A stretch of 64,000 nucleotides of DNA from Minwuia thermotolerans (GTDB lineage: Bacteria; Pseudomonadota; Alphaproteobacteria; Minwuiales; Minwuiaceae), in contig NZ_PIGG01000031.1 in the NCBI RefSeq assembly GCF_002924445.1, positions 124,001 through 188,000 of the forward strand. Direction: 5' to 3'. This document shows positions 29,286 to 39,716 of this stretch, piece after piece; the stretch's first letter is position 1, and each line of letters starts with the position of its first letter. Below the pieces are notes generated by a model, which did no database searches, was not told the origin of the DNA, and was given only the letters and a program-made list of their open reading frames with translations. The position numbers were made by a program, and so were the translations under genes.

Positions 29286-30116
29286 TCAGGTCCTTCCGGC
29301 GCGGGCGACCCCGGTGATGAACAGGCCCTCGGCATCGGCCCGCGCCAGCGTCGCCACGCGGTCGATCACCATGGCGGCGCCCGCCTCCACGGCGATGCCG
29401 TTCAGACCCGCGGCGGCGGCCCGCGCCACTGTCTCCACGCCGATGGTCGGCAGATCGACCCGGTGATCCTGTCCCGGTTTGGTGAGCTTGACCAGTACGC
29501 CCCCGGCGCCCTCGCCCAGGCCGCCGCAGCGCTCCAGCATGCGGTCGGTGCCCTCGGCGGCCTCCACGGCCAGCACCAGCCCGTCGCGCACCACAGCGCC
29601 CTGGCCGACGTCGAGCGCGCCCAGCGCGTCGACGACCGCCATCCCCTTCTCAATGTCCGCCAGATCCTGCTCGCCAGGAGCAACCCGGCCCATGGGCCCC
29701 GCGCCCGCCAGGACGTCGCCAGCGATTTCGTGCGCTCCCATGACCCGGAAGCCCTTCTTGTCAAAGAAGTCCACCAGCACCTGAAGCAGGGCGTCGTCGC
29801 CCTTCCTGGCCGCTGCCAGGACCTTCGGCAGCAGACCGATGCCGGCCATGTCCGGCCGCAGCTTGCTGAAATCCGGCCGTGCGACCTTGCCCACCATGCA
29901 GACGCTGTCGCAATCGTTCGCCTTCAGCGCTTCGAGGGTGCCGCCGACCTTGTCGAAGCGGATAAAACGATGGGGAAAGCGCGCCAGCAGGGCGGGATCC
30001 GTAGTTTCCTCGAAGGCCAGCACGAAAACCTCCATCCCGGCGGCGACGGCTGCATCGGCCACATTGCCGGGCACCTCTCCGCCGCCGGCGATCAGTCCGA
30101 GGCGCCTAGGCGACAT
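29286..30116 (-). CDS. lpxI: UDP-2,3-diacylglucosamine diphosphatase LpxI
   Basis: 276 residues of the LpxI (DUF1009) family: LGLIAGGGEVPGNVADAA start, HRFIRFDKVGGTLEALK, MVGKVARPDF, LLQVLVDFFDKKGFRVMGAHEI (shown as VDFFDKKGFRVMGAHEI) and VLVKLTKPGQDHRVDLPTIG in parts. It makes lipid X and replaces the unrelated LpxH of gammaproteobacteria. Its start overlaps lpxA by 11 nt and its stop abuts lpxB. Confidence 0.94.
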   Translation of the reverse strand: MSPRRLGLIAGGGEVPGNVADAAVAAGMEVFVLAFEETTDPALLARFPHRFIRFDKVGGTLEALKANDCDSVCMVGKVARPDFSKLRPDMAGIGLLPKVLAAARKGDDALLQVLVDFFDKKGFRVMGAHEIAGDVLAGAGPMGRVAPGEQDLADIEKGMAVVDALGALDVGQGAVVRDGLVLAVEAAEGTDRMLERCGGLGEGAGGVLVKLTKPGQDHRVDLPTIGVETVARAAAAGLNGIAVEAGAAMVIDRVATLARADAEGLFITGVARAGRT

Positions 30117-30918
30117 CCCGCGCCGGGGTGCAGAGGCCGCGCGAGGAACTGCCGCGGATGAATTCGAGGATCTCGCCGACGCCCGCCTCGTTGGCGAACA
30201 GCTTCTCGGCGTCGGCCACCTTCTCCTCCATCGTACCTTCCGGCGCGAACAGGAAGCGGTAGGCGCGACGGAGCGTGTGGATCTCCTCGCGGCTGAAATT
30301 GCGGCGCTTCAACCCGACGAGATTGAGGCCGTCCAGGGTCGCCAGATTGCCGCGCGCCAGGCCATAGGGGATGACGTCCGTGCCCAGCGCCGAAGCGCCG
30401 CCGATCATCGCGTGACGTCCGATCTTCACGAACTGATGCACCGCGGTCATGCCGCCGATGATGGCCCAGTCGTCGACCTCGACATGGCCACCGAGGGTCA
30501 CGTTATTGACCAGAATGCAGTTGTCGCCGATCAGGCAGTCATGCGCGATATGGGCGCCGATCATCACCAGGCAGTTGTCCCCGACCCGCGTCACCAGACC
30601 GCCCGCTTCGGTGCCGGGATTCATGGTGACATGCTCGCGGATGGTGCAGTTCGCACCGATCTCCAGCGAGGACTCCTCGCCGTGATACTTCTGGTCCTGG
30701 GGCTCGTGGCCGATGGAGGCGAAGGGGAAGACGCGGCTGCCCGGCCCGATGCGGGTACGCCCCGCCACGGCGACATGGGAAGCCAGCCGGACGCCGTCCC
30801 CCAGTTCGATATCGCCATCGACGACGCAGAACGGCCCGATGCGGACGCCCTCGCCGAGCCGCACATTGTCGGCGACGAAAGCGCTGGGGTGAACCTCGGC
30901 GGCCATCTCAGCCATCAT
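30106..30918 (-). CDS. lpxA: acyl-ACP--UDP-N-acetylglucosamine O-acyltransferase
   Basis: 270 residues. N-terminal left-handed beta-helix with hexapeptide repeats (VHPSAFVADNVRLGEGVRIG in parts: VHPSAFV, LGEGVRIGPF), catalytic His in the GGMTAVHQFVKIG region, and a C-terminal helical domain. First step of lipid A synthesis. Overlaps the fabZ stop by 11 nt; an inner ATG four codons later is an alternative start that would remove the overlap. Confidence 0.96.
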   Translation of the reverse strand: MMAEMAAEVHPSAFVADNVRLGEGVRIGPFCVVDGDIELGDGVRLASHVAVAGRTRIGPGSRVFPFASIGHEPQDQKYHGEESSLEIGANCTIREHVTMNPGTEAGGLVTRVGDNCLVMIGAHIAHDCLIGDNCILVNNVTLGGHVEVDDWAIIGGMTAVHQFVKIGRHAMIGGASALGTDVIPYGLARGNLATLDGLNLVGLKRRNFSREEIHTLRRAYRFLFAPEGTMEEKVADAEKLFANEAGVGEILEFIRGSSSRGLCTPARDVA

Positions 30919-31378
30919 CCTGAATCATGGCGGCGAATTCGGCTTCGGCGGCGAGATGTTCGCCGACATAGGCCTCGCCCTTCATCTTCCAGATCAGCGT
31001 CCCCCGCCCGCGCAGCTTCCGGACATGAATCATCAGCTGGTCGCCGGGGATCACGGGACGGCGGAAACGGCATTCGTCGATGGTCATGAAATAGACCACC
31101 TTGCCCTCCATCCTGGTGCCCAGGGTCTGCGCGAACAGCACCGCCGAGGTCTGGGCCATCGCTTCGATGATCAGCACGCCCGGCATGACCGGCTGGGTTG
31201 GAAAATGGCCGGTGAAATGGGGTTCGTTGACGGTGACGTTCTTGATGCCGACAGCGCTCACGTCCGGCACGATGTCGATCACACGGTCGACCATCAGCAT
31301 CGGATAGCGATGCGGAATCATCTCCATGATCCGCGTCACCTCGACGGGCCCGACGGCGGTCTTCTCCGCTTCAGTCAT
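30908..31378 (-). CDS. fabZ: 3-hydroxyacyl-[acyl-carrier-protein] dehydratase FabZ
   Basis: 156 residues from ATG 31378, which overlaps the lpxD stop. Hotdog fold with IMEMIPHRYPMLMVDRV, the active-site His in NEPHFTGHFP and Glu in MPGVLIIEAMAQ. Supplies unsaturated acyl-ACP and balances hydroxyacyl-ACP use with LpxA/LpxD, the genes on both sides. Confidence 0.96.
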   Translation of the reverse strand: MTEAEKTAVGPVEVTRIMEMIPHRYPMLMVDRVIDIVPDVSAVGIKNVTVNEPHFTGHFPTQPVMPGVLIIEAMAQTSAVLFAQTLGTRMEGKVVYFMTIDECRFRRPVIPGDQLMIHVRKLRGRGTLIWKMKGEAYVGEHLAAEAEFAAMIQDDG

Positions 31379-32406
31379 CAGTCCGACCCCTTCTTCGAAA
31401 CCAGGCGGCGCAGCGCGGCGATCTGCCGCCAGAAGTCCCTTGCCGGTATCGCCGGCTGACCGATCACCGCGGCGCCGTCCGGCACATCGTTCATCACGCC
31501 CGACTTCGCGCCGATCTGCACCTGGTCGCCGACGCGCACATGGCCCGCCAGCGCCGACTGGCCGCCCATCTGGACGAACCGGCCGATCCTGGCCGAACCG
31601 GCAATGCCGACCTGGCCGACCAGAATCGACCCGTCGCCAATCTCGACGTTGTGGGCGATCTGCACAAGATTGTCGATCCACACGTTCCGGCCGAGCACCG
31701 TATCATGTCCCGAGCCGCAGGCGATGCAGGTGTTGGCGCCGATCTGGCAGTCGTCGCCGATCAGCACGCGGCCAAGCTGCGGCACCCTCTGATGCCGCTC
31801 CGGATGAGGCGCGAAGCCAAAACCCGGCATGCCGACCCGCGCGCCCGGCTGCAGCACCACTCTGTCGCCCAGCACGCAGGTTTCCAGCGAACAATTGGCG
31901 CCGATGCGGCAATCCCGGCCAACCACGACGTTGGCCCCGAGTGTGGCCGCCGGCCCGATCACCGTGCCTTCGCCGACCTCGGCCCCGGGTCCGACAACGG
32001 CATTGGCTCCGATCTCCACGCTCTCGGCCACGCGCGCGGAGGCGTCGACCACGGCGCTCGGATGGCGGCCGCTGTCCACCGCCGGCTCCGGATAGAGCGT
32101 CTGGGCCACCAGCGCATAGGCCAGGTAGGGATGCGGCGTCGCGAGCGCCACCGTCCCCGCCGGCGCGCGCGCGGCAAGACCGGGATCGACAACCACGAAA
32201 CCTGCGCGGGTCTCGGCGAACTGCGGCAGATACTTGCGGTTGTCCAGAAAGCTGAGGTCGTCGGGGCCCGCAGTCTCCAGCGGCGCCACATCGGCGACCT
32301 CGCGAGACGGATCGGCGCCTTCCGGCACCCGGAAAAGGCCGGTGCGGGCGGCTAGGTCGCCGAGCGTGAAAGGTCCCGCCCGTCTGTGGAAACGGCTGTC
32401 GGCCAT
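31378..32406 (-). CDS. lpxD: UDP-3-O-acylglucosamine N-acyltransferase
   Basis: 342 residues: N-terminal uridine-binding domain (about 1-105, with [13 protein letters not shown]), then a hexapeptide-repeat beta-helix ([19 protein letters not shown], split: [19 protein letters not shown]) and catalytic His in [12 protein letters not shown]. Adds the N-linked acyl chain in lipid A synthesis. Both ends overlap neighbours by one or a few nt, indicating one polycistron. Confidence 0.96.
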   Translation of the reverse strand: MADSRFHRRAGPFTLGDLAARTGLFRVPEGADPSREVADVAPLETAGPDDLSFLDNRKYLPQFAETRAGFVVVDPGLAARAPAGTVALATPHPYLAYALVAQTLYPEPAVDSGRHPSAVVDASARVAESVEIGANAVVGPGAEVGEGTVIGPAATLGANVVVGRDCRIGANCSLETCVLGDRVVLQPGARVGMPGFGFAPHPERHQRVPQLGRVLIGDDCQIGANTCIACGSGHDTVLGRNVWIDNLVQIAHNVEIGDGSILVGQVGIAGSARIGRFVQMGGQSALAGHVRVGDQVQIGAKSGVMNDVPDGAAVIGQPAIPARDFWRQIAALRRLVSKKGSD

Positions 32407-32966
32407 CAGAAACCCTTCGGGCGCGCCACGCTGACCGATGGCAGACGCTGATCCAGGCGCTTGACGATCTCGTCGGTGATGTCCAGCGACGGCAGTGCCC
32501 AGGAGTAGCTGCTGCGGTCGAGCACCACGTTGAAGTCGCGTTCCTGCTGCAGTTCCTCGATGATGTCGAGCATCTGGCCCTTGATCACTTCCAGAGCCTG
32601 CTGGCGGGTCTGGTCGATGGCAACGCGGCGGTCCTGGACCATGCGCTGCGCGTCGTTGAAGGATTGCTGCAGCTCCGCCCGGCGCTGTTCCAGCGCATCC
32701 GGAGACAGGATCGCGGCCTGCTGGCGCAGTTCGTCCTGACGGGCCTTCAACGCCTCGTCCTCGCGCTTGATCACCGCCTGCAACTCGTCGATGAAGCTCT
32801 TGATCTGACTGGCGACGCTCTTGCCCGCCTTGGCTTCCCGCAGGATCCGCTGGCTGTCCATGGTGGCGATCACCGCCGGGGGATTGGACTGCGCCGCCGC
32901 CTGGTGCTGTACAGCAGCGACGCCGAGCATGGCGAACAGGACGATCAATGACAGAAAACGCGTCAT
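32406..32966 (-). CDS. skp: OmpH/Skp family periplasmic chaperone
   Basis: 186 residues from ATG 32966; the frame is open above but lies in bamA. Signal peptide about 1-25 ([15 protein letters not shown], cleavage near AAAQS), a [11 protein letters not shown] strand, then a long charged coiled coil (about 55-130) typical of the Skp jellyfish arms. Holds unfolded outer-membrane proteins for BamA, whose gene lies 10 nt upstream. Confidence 0.92.
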   Translation of the reverse strand: MTRFLSLIVLFAMLGVAAVQHQAAAQSNPPAVIATMDSQRILREAKAGKSVASQIKSFIDELQAVIKREDEALKARQDELRQQAAILSPDALEQRRAELQQSFNDAQRMVQDRRVAIDQTRQQALEVIKGQMLDIIEELQQERDFNVVLDRSSYSWALPSLDITDEIVKRLDQRLPSVSVARPKGF

Positions 32967-32976
32967 GCCAACACCT

Positions 32977-35229
32977 CTAGAACCGGGTACCGAAGCTGAA
33001 ACGGAAAGCCTCCGTCTCGTCGAAATCGTTCTTGAGGACCGCACGCGAGACATCGAACAGCATCGGGCCGAAGGGCGATTTCCAGGTAACGCCGACACCG
33101 AACGAAAGTCGCGGCGACGGATCGTCCTCTACACCGTTGGCGACCACGCCGAAGGCGGTGCCGTAGTCGCTGAAGACCCGGCCTGACATGCCGAGTTCCT
33201 CCGGCAGCCCCAGAGGGAACTGCAACTCTGTCGTGCCGACGGCGAAGAATTCGCCGCCCAGGGCGTCACGCGTGGCCACGTCGCGGGGACCGACGCCGCT
33301 GGGCGCGAAGCCCCGGAAGGTGTCGCCGCCGACGAAGAAGCGCCGGTTGATGCGGATGTCCTCGAACAGTCCGACGACCGCGCCCCCGCGCACCGACTGC
33401 TGCAGCACGAAGTCTCCCCACAACGGGAAGAACTGGGCGTGACGAACCTGGGTGCGGATGTCTCGGACGTCGCCGCCAAGGCCGGCAAACTCCTGCTCCA
33501 GCGTCGTGACGAAGCCGCTGGTCGGCGTGATCGGATCGTCGGTCTGGTCATAGCGCAGCGTGTAGCCGACCGAAGAGGTAAAGGCCACGCCCTGCTGCTG
33601 CTGGATGAACAGCGAGGCCGTCGCCCCCACGTTCTTGATGTTGTCGCGGCGGAACTGATAGTTGAGATTCAGCCTGAGATGCTGGCTGAGCGATACGCCC
33701 GAGCGCAGGCGGAAGCCAGTTGTGCTCTGGTCGAAGGAGCTTTCGTCCTGGAAGTCCAGGTTGGTGTTGAAGATGTCGAAACCCGCCGCGATGGGCTTGT
33801 CCAGGAAATAGGGCTCCGTGAACGAGAGGTCGATCTCGCGTCGCCGGAGCGAGAGCGACAGCCCAAGCCGCAGATCCTGACCGCGGCCCAGTAGATTGCG
33901 CTCGCGGATCGATACGTCGCCGATCACCGCCTCGCTGGTGGAGAAGCCGGCGCCAAGCGAAAGCTCGCCGGTCGGCTGTTCCTCGACCTCGACCTTGATC
34001 ACCGCCCGATCCGGCCGCGTCCCCTGTTCGGGCTGAATCTGGATGTTCGAGAAGTAGTCGATGGCGCGCAGCCGGCGGCGCGAGCGCTCCAGCTTGGCGG
34101 TGTCGAAGGCGTCGCCCTCGATCAGCTGGAGTTCGCGCCGAATGACCGAATCCAGGGTGCGCGTGTTGCCCTCGATGTCGATGCGTTCGACATAGACCCT
34201 GGGACCTTCACGGACCTGGTAGGTCAGGTCGATCGTGCGCTCCTCGCGGTTGCGCTGGGTGCGCGGGCGCACCTCGACGAAGGCGAAGCCCCGGCGGCCG
34301 AGCTCGAACTTGATGTCCTGGATGGCCTGCTCGATCCGCTCGGCGCTGTATATATCGCCGGGCTCGTCGGCGATGCTGGCGCGCAGTGTCTCGGGGTCGA
34401 CATCCTTGACCGACGCGTCGATCTCAACACTGGAGATCGTGTACTGCTCCCCCTCCTCGACCGTGAAGGTAATGAAGAAGTCCTTCCGGTCCGGGGTCAG
34501 TTCGGCCACCGCCGACAGCACGCGGAAATCCACATAGCCGTTGTTGAGGTAGAACTGCCGAAGGCGCTCCCGGTCCAGGGCGATCAGATCCGGGTCATAG
34601 ATGTCGGTGGTGGAGAAGAAGCTGTACCAGGCGCTTTCCTGCGTGGAGATCTCGGAACGCAGTTCGCTGTCGCTGAACTCCTCGTTGCCCAGGAAGCGGA
34701 TTGCGCGGACTTCAGTGGGCGTCCCCTCCTGGATCTCGAAGACCAGATTGATCCGGTTCTGCGGCAGCTGGATGATCTTGGGCTCGATCACCGCCGCGAA
34801 GCGGCCGCTGACGCGGTAGAGCTGGAGCAGGCGCTGTACGTCGCTCTGGACGCGCGCACGGGTGTAGACGATGCGGGGGCGGAGCTGGACCTCCGCCGAG
34901 AGGGAATCGTCGTCCAGCGCCTTGTTGCCCTCGAAGGCGATCTGATTGATCACCGGGTTCTCCACCACGCTGACGACCAGCACATCGCCCTGCCGGCGGA
35001 AGGTGACGTCGGCGAACAGCCCAGTGGCGTAGAGACGCTTCAGCGCAGCGTCGAGTTCCTTGCGCTCATAGGCGTTGCCGGTCTGGAGGCGCATGTACGA
35101 GCGCACGGTCTCGGCCTCGATGCGCTGATTGCCCTCGACGGCGATGTCCTCGATCATGACCTGCTGCGCGGCTGCCGGCGAGCCGAGCAACACCAGCAGC
35201 GTCAGTATTCCGGCGATACGTCGCAACAA
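32977..35229 (-). CDS. bamA: outer membrane protein assembly factor BamA
   Basis: 750 residues. Signal peptide 1-21 (ending PAAAQQ), five POTRA domains to about 420 (openings such as IEDIAVEGNQRIEAETV, INQIAFEGNKAL, VRAIRFLGNEEF, VERIDIEGNTRTLD), then a 16-strand barrel with the conserved loop-6 motif GGDTFRGFAPSGVGPRD and a terminal Phe (FSFGTRF) as outer-membrane signal. Core of the machine that inserts beta-barrel proteins. Follows rseP and precedes skp on the same strand. Confidence 0.97.
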   Translation of the reverse strand: MLRRIAGILTLLVLLGSPAAAQQVMIEDIAVEGNQRIEAETVRSYMRLQTGNAYERKELDAALKRLYATGLFADVTFRRQGDVLVVSVVENPVINQIAFEGNKALDDDSLSAEVQLRPRIVYTRARVQSDVQRLLQLYRVSGRFAAVIEPKIIQLPQNRINLVFEIQEGTPTEVRAIRFLGNEEFSDSELRSEISTQESAWYSFFSTTDIYDPDLIALDRERLRQFYLNNGYVDFRVLSAVAELTPDRKDFFITFTVEEGEQYTISSVEIDASVKDVDPETLRASIADEPGDIYSAERIEQAIQDIKFELGRRGFAFVEVRPRTQRNREERTIDLTYQVREGPRVYVERIDIEGNTRTLDSVIRRELQLIEGDAFDTAKLERSRRRLRAIDYFSNIQIQPEQGTRPDRAVIKVEVEEQPTGELSLGAGFSTSEAVIGDVSIRERNLLGRGQDLRLGLSLSLRRREIDLSFTEPYFLDKPIAAGFDIFNTNLDFQDESSFDQSTTGFRLRSGVSLSQHLRLNLNYQFRRDNIKNVGATASLFIQQQQGVAFTSSVGYTLRYDQTDDPITPTSGFVTTLEQEFAGLGGDVRDIRTQVRHAQFFPLWGDFVLQQSVRGGAVVGLFEDIRINRRFFVGGDTFRGFAPSGVGPRDVATRDALGGEFFAVGTTELQFPLGLPEELGMSGRVFSDYGTAFGVVANGVEDDPSPRLSFGVGVTWKSPFGPMLFDVSRAVLKNDFDETEAFRFSFGTRF

Positions 35230-35273
35230 GCCCTGCGCCCCACTCTCTGTTCCAGTGCCCTCCCCCTCAGCGG

Positions 35274-36392
35274 TCAGGAGAACAGCCCGGTGACGAAATC
35301 CGCCAGGCCGAACTGGACGACATCGTTCATTGTCGCGAGCAACATGAGCCCGACGACGAGGCCGAGGCCGATCCGGTAACCGATCTCCTGCGTCGCCTCG
35401 CCGAGCGGCCGCCCGCGAACCGCCTCGACGGCATAAAACAATAGATGTCCGCCGTCCAGCATGGGGATCGGAAACAGGTTGATAAGCCCGAGGCTGATGG
35501 AGATGAACGCGGCGAAGTTGACGAGCGACACAATTCCGAACTGAGCCACCTCGCCCGACAGGTGGGCAATGCCCAGCGGGCCGCGCAGTTCCTGCACGGA
35601 GCGTTCACCGATGAACATGTCGCCGACCGCCGACAACGTCGCAGTCGTCGTCTCCCAGGTGCGCTCGACGGCCTCGCCAACGGCTTCCAGCGGGCCGAGC
35701 GAGCGGTACTCGGACTGGGCGACCGCGGTGATGCCGATGCGGCCGACACGGCTGGTCCGCCCGAAACCGTCATCGATCTCCACGACCTCCGGCCTTAGAA
35801 CGAAGTGCACGACCTCGCCGTCGCGTTCGACCGCCAGATCGAGTTCGCGGTCCAGGTTCACGGCCACGATCCGGCGGATATCGCCGAAGTCGTCGACCGT
35901 CTCGCCGTCGGCGGCGACGATCAGGTCGCCCGGCTGCAGTCCGGCCTGCGCGGCGGCGCTGTCGGGCAGCACCGTGTCGACGCGCGCCGGCGTCTGGGGC
36001 TGGCCCAGGCTGATAAACAGCGCCGCGAAGATGAAGATGGCGAACAGAAAGTTCGCCGCCGGCCCCGCGACGACCACCGCCGCACGCTGCCAGAGCCGCT
36101 TGTTGTGGAAATTGTCGGGATCGTCCGCGGGCGCGGCCCGGTCCGGCGTACTGGCCGGCCCCTGGTCACCGGCGAATTTCACATAGCCGCCGAACGGCAG
36201 TATCGAGACCCGCCAGCGGGTGCCACGGCTATCATTCCAGCCGTAGATTTCCCGTCCGAAGCCGATGGAGAAGGTCTCGACCGCAACGCCGCACCAGCGC
36301 GCCACGAGGTAGTGTCCGAGTTCGTGCACGAACACCAGAACGGTCAGCACCGCGACGAACGGCAGTGCGTAGCCGATGATGAGATCGATCAT
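35274..36392 (-). CDS. rseP: site-2 intramembrane zinc protease RseP
   Basis: 372 residues. Zinc motif HELGH (23-27) in the first membrane helix, a PDZ domain at about 115-200 (VLPDSAAAQAGLQPGDLIVAADG in parts: AAQAGLQPGD), and the second catalytic motif NLFPIPMLDGGHL before the last helices. Cleaves membrane-bound anti-sigma factors and leftover signal peptides. Overlaps the dxr stop by 4 nt. Confidence 0.95.
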   Translation of the reverse strand: MIDLIIGYALPFVAVLTVLVFVHELGHYLVARWCGVAVETFSIGFGREIYGWNDSRGTRWRVSILPFGGYVKFAGDQGPASTPDRAAPADDPDNFHNKRLWQRAAVVVAGPAANFLFAIFIFAALFISLGQPQTPARVDTVLPDSAAAQAGLQPGDLIVAADGETVDDFGDIRRIVAVNLDRELDLAVERDGEVVHFVLRPEVVEIDDGFGRTSRVGRIGITAVAQSEYRSLGPLEAVGEAVERTWETTTATLSAVGDMFIGERSVQELRGPLGIAHLSGEVAQFGIVSLVNFAAFISISLGLINLFPIPMLDGGHLLFYAVEAVRGRPLGEATQEIGYRIGLGLVVGLMLLATMNDVVQFGLADFVTGLFS

Positions 36393-37600
36393 TTCTGAGA
36401 TGAGCTCCCGGGAATCAGGCTGTCGGCCAGGCGACGGGCGGCGGCGTCGAGCGCGAACACGTCTTCGAGCGACGTCGCATCCTCGATATTGATGCGGTCG
36501 AGGGTCTTTTCAACGCAGGCGGCGATATCGAGGAAGCCGATTCGGCGTTCGAGGAAGGCCGCGACGGCGATCTCGTTGGCTGCGTTGAGAACGGTCGCCG
36601 CCTCGCTGCCGGCCCGCAGGCAGTGGCCGGCCAGCCGCAGCGCCGGAAAACGCGTCTCGTCCGGCGCCTCGAAGGTGAGCTGGCCCATCGCGGCCAGGTC
36701 GAGCGGCGGCGATGGCGCGGCGATCCGCTCCGGCCAGGCCAGGCAGTAGGCGATCGGCGTGCGCATGTCCGGGCTGCCGAGCTGCGCGAGGGTCGAGCCG
36801 TCGACATATTCCACCATCGAATGGATCACCGACTGGGGGTGTACCAGAATGACGATCTGGTCCGGCTGCAGGGGGAACAGGTGGAAGGCCTCGATCATCT
36901 CAAGGCCCTTGTTCATCATCGTCGCCGAATCGACCGAGATCTTCGCGCCCATCGACCAGTTGGGGTGGGCCACGGCCTGTTCCGGCGTCGCCTGGGCCAT
37001 GCGTTCACGGCTCCAGTTGCGGAAGGGTCCGCCGGAAGCGGTGAGCAGAATGCGCTTCACCGATTCGCTGCGTTCGGCGTCGAAGACCTGGAAGATGGCG
37101 TTGTGTTCCGAATCCACCGGCAACAGTTCGGCCCCTGAGCGGCGGACCTCCCGCATCACGATCTCGCCGGCGCAGACCAGGCATTCCTTGTTGGCCAGGC
37201 CGATCTGGGCGCCCCTCCGGATCGCCGCCAGCGTCGGCGCCAGGCCCGCCGAGCCGACAATGCCGGCCATGACGAACTCTGCGTCGCCATCGGCGGCCTC
37301 GACCAGCGCGTCCGGGCCCGCCGCGGCCTCGATACCGCTGCCCGACAGCGCCGCCTTCAACCGGCCATGCAGGGCCGGATCGCCGATCACCGCGCGGCGC
37401 GCGCCGTGACGACGCGCCAGCGCCGCCAGTTCGTCGACATTGCTTTGTGCGGTCAGTGCGTCGACCGCGTAGCGGTCCCGGTGCCGTTCGACCAGATCGA
37501 GCGTGTTCAGTCCGATCGAGCCGGTGGCCCCCAGAACCGTCACGGTCTTGATTTCGCCAGGCAGGCGGGCGGCCTTGGGAATGGGCTCGGCAACCGTCAA
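36389..37600 (-). CDS. dxr: 1-deoxy-D-xylulose 5-phosphate reductoisomerase
   Basis: 403 residues. NADPH-binding start VTVLGATGSIGLNTLDL, GLANKECLVCAGE, the metal/substrate motif LLPVDSEHNAIFQ and the flexible loop NWSMGAKISVDSATMMNKGLE (as MGAKISVDSATMMNKGLE). Second step of the MEP isoprenoid route; feeds UppS two genes upstream. Start 4 nt inside the end of cdsA. Confidence 0.97.
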   Translation of the reverse strand: MTVAEPIPKAARLPGEIKTVTVLGATGSIGLNTLDLVERHRDRYAVDALTAQSNVDELAALARRHGARRAVIGDPALHGRLKAALSGSGIEAAAGPDALVEAADGDAEFVMAGIVGSAGLAPTLAAIRRGAQIGLANKECLVCAGEIVMREVRRSGAELLPVDSEHNAIFQVFDAERSESVKRILLTASGGPFRNWSRERMAQATPEQAVAHPNWSMGAKISVDSATMMNKGLEMIEAFHLFPLQPDQIVILVHPQSVIHSMVEYVDGSTLAQLGSPDMRTPIAYCLAWPERIAAPSPPLDLAAMGQLTFEAPDETRFPALRLAGHCLRAGSEAATVLNAANEIAVAAFLERRIGFLDIAACVEKTLDRINIEDATSLEDVFALDAAARRLADSLIPGSSSQK

Positions 37601-38421
37601 ATCGATACTCCGTCAAGCCGTATGATCACCGCCAGGGCGACGGCGGCGGCGATGAGACCGTCGATGCGATCCATCACGCCGCCATGACCCGGTATGATAC
37701 CGCCAGAATCCTTGACCTTGAAGTGACGCTTCCAGGCCGACTCCGCCAGGTCGCCCAACTGCGCGACGATCGCGATCACCGCGCCGAGGACCAGCGCCGC
37801 CCCCACCGCCTCGTCCTCCCCGGCCAGCCACGCCAGCAACGCGCCTGCCCCGGCGCCGATCAGGGCGCCGCCCAGTGCGCCGGCCCAGGTCTTGTTGGGG
37901 CTCACCCGGGCCCAGAGCTTCGGTCCGCCGATCTGGCTGCCTGCCAGATAGGCGCCGGTGTCCGTGGCCCAGACCACGAGGAACAACCATATCACGGATT
38001 CCGGCCCGGCCTCGCGCACCGTCACCAGCGCCTGGGTCGGCAGGATCACATAGGCCGCGCCGGCGCCGGCCCACAGTGGCGATCCGCGGCCGGCCAGCGC
38101 CGCCAGCACCGCCGCCCCGAACCCAAGTCCGGCCAGCGCCCAGCCGAGGTCCGCGTCGCCGTAGTGCAGGGCCACCGCTCCGGCCCAGGTCAGCACAAGC
38201 ATCGCCAGCGACCCGACGAGCCCGGGCGCGCCGGTCACCGCGCGCCACTCCCGGTGAACCAGCCAGCCGACGCCCGCGACCATGAGCAGCCACACGACGC
38301 CGCCCAGATAGATGATCACCAGCGCGACGGGCGCCAGCACCAGCGCCGATACGATACGAACCCGGAGGCCGCGCGGGATTCTAGCCAATATGCCCGCCAA
38401 ACCGGCGATCGCGGCAGCCAT
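37597..38421 (-). CDS. cdsA: phosphatidate cytidylyltransferase
   Basis: About 274 residues if started at ATG 38421, which overlaps uppS by 41 nt; a TTG at 38388 would nearly remove the overlap, so the start is uncertain. Polytopic membrane protein (seven or eight helices) ending with the CDS signature: [20 protein letters not shown] then VMDRIDG. Makes CDP-diacylglycerol for phospholipid synthesis. Confidence 0.93.
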   Translation of the reverse strand: MAAAIAGLAGILARIPRGLRVRIVSALVLAPVALVIIYLGGVVWLLMVAGVGWLVHREWRAVTGAPGLVGSLAMLVLTWAGAVALHYGDADLGWALAGLGFGAAVLAALAGRGSPLWAGAGAAYVILPTQALVTVREAGPESVIWLFLVVWATDTGAYLAGSQIGGPKLWARVSPNKTWAGALGGALIGAGAGALLAWLAGEDEAVGAALVLGAVIAIVAQLGDLAESAWKRHFKVKDSGGIIPGHGGVMDRIDGLIAAAVALAVIIRLDGVSI

Positions 38422-39115
38422 AGGTTGCGAGGGCGCGCTCCAGCGCCTCGCGGTCGAAATCCGGCCACAGCACGTCGTCGAAAACGAGCTCCGCATAGGC
38501 CGCCTGCCAGAGCAGGAAATTGCTGAGCCGCTGTTCGCCGCTTGTGCGGATCAGCAGTTCGGGATCGGGCACGTCGGGGGCGTAGAGACCGGCGCGGATC
38601 ATGTCCTCGTCGATATCCTCGGCCGAGATCTCGCCACGGGACGCCTGCCCGGCCAGCCGGCGCGCGGCATGGACGATCTCTGCCTGGCCGCCGTAGTTGA
38701 CGGCGATGATGAGGTCCAGCCGGGTGTTGCCGCGCGTCGTCTCCTCGGCCTGCTGAATCAGGGCCTGGATGTCCCGGGCAAGCCCCTCACGATCGCCGAC
38801 CACGCGAACCCGCACGTCGTTGCGGTGCAGTTCGGCCAGTTCCCGTCGCAGGTAATGGCGCAGCAGCCCCATCAGATCGTCGACCTCTTCGGCCGGACGC
38901 CGCCAGTTCTCCGAGGAGAAGGCGAACAGGGTCAGGTACTCGATGCCTATCTCGGCGGCGGCGCGCACGGTCGCGCGCACGGCCTCGGCGCCCCGGCGAT
39001 GCCCCTCAAGCCGCGGCAGGCCCCGCGCCTTCGCCCAGCGCCTGTTGCCATCCATGATGATGGCCACGTGGCGCGGCGGCAGCGCGGATTCCATGCGGGG
39101 TTCGGGGTTGGCCAT
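38381..39115 (-). CDS. uppS: undecaprenyl diphosphate synthase
   Basis: 244 residues, cis-prenyltransferase: catalytic Asp22 in [37 protein letters not shown] and the C-terminal [19 protein letters not shown] (split: [17 protein letters not shown]). Produces the lipid carrier for peptidoglycan and O-antigen. Sits 6 nt after frr. Confidence 0.96.
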   Translation of the reverse strand: MANPEPRMESALPPRHVAIIMDGNRRWAKARGLPRLEGHRRGAEAVRATVRAAAEIGIEYLTLFAFSSENWRRPAEEVDDLMGLLRHYLRRELAELHRNDVRVRVVGDREGLARDIQALIQQAEETTRGNTRLDLIIAVNYGGQAEIVHAARRLAGQASRGEISAEDIDEDMIRAGLYAPDVPDPELLIRTSGEQRLSNFLLWQAAYAELVFDDVLWPDFDREALERALATYGCRDRRFGGHIG

Positions 39116-39121
39116 CCGGGA

Positions 39122-39679
39122 TCAGACCTGCATGATTTCCTGCTGCTTCTGTTCCAGAAGCTGGTCGATCTCCTTGATGGTCTGGTCGGTATCGGTCTGG
39201 ACCTCGTCGGCGTAGAGACGATGGTCGTCCTGGCTGATATCGCCGTCCTTCTCCTGCTTCTTCAGCTCGTCCATGGCATGGCGGCGGATATTGCGCACCG
39301 CGACACGCGCCTGTTCGGCATACTGGCCGGCGACCTTGGTGTATTCGCGCCGGCGTTCCTCGGTCAACTCGGGGATCGGCACGCGGATGATCTGGCCCTC
39401 GCCGGCCGGATTGAGGCCGAGATTCGATTCGCGGATCGCCTTTTCGACCGCGCCGGCGTTGTTGCGGTCCCAGACCTGGACCGAAAGCATGCGCGCCTCG
39501 GGCACGTTGACCGTCGCCACCTGGTTGAGCGGCATTTCGCTGCCGTAGACCTTCACCATCACGGAATCGAGCAGCCCCGCCGAGGCGCGTCCGGTCCTCA
39601 GTCCGCTCAGATCCTTCTTCAGCGCATCGACCGCGCCGGCCATGCGGCGTTTCATGTCGTCAAGGTCGAGTTCTGCCAT
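39122..39679 (-). CDS. frr: ribosome recycling factor
   Basis: 185 residues, the standard RRF length. [66 protein letters not shown] (in parts: [17 protein letters not shown]) are diagnostic. Splits post-termination ribosomes with EF-G. Lies between pyrH and uppS in the conserved order. Confidence 0.97.
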   Translation of the reverse strand: MAELDLDDMKRRMAGAVDALKKDLSGLRTGRASAGLLDSVMVKVYGSEMPLNQVATVNVPEARMLSVQVWDRNNAGAVEKAIRESNLGLNPAGEGQIIRVPIPELTEERRREYTKVAGQYAEQARVAVRNIRRHAMDELKKQEKDGDISQDDHRLYADEVQTDTDQTIKEIDQLLEQKQQEIMQV

Positions 39680-39716
39680 CTGGCCCTCCCGCTGCCCGTC
39701 GCCCTTGCCGGGCGGC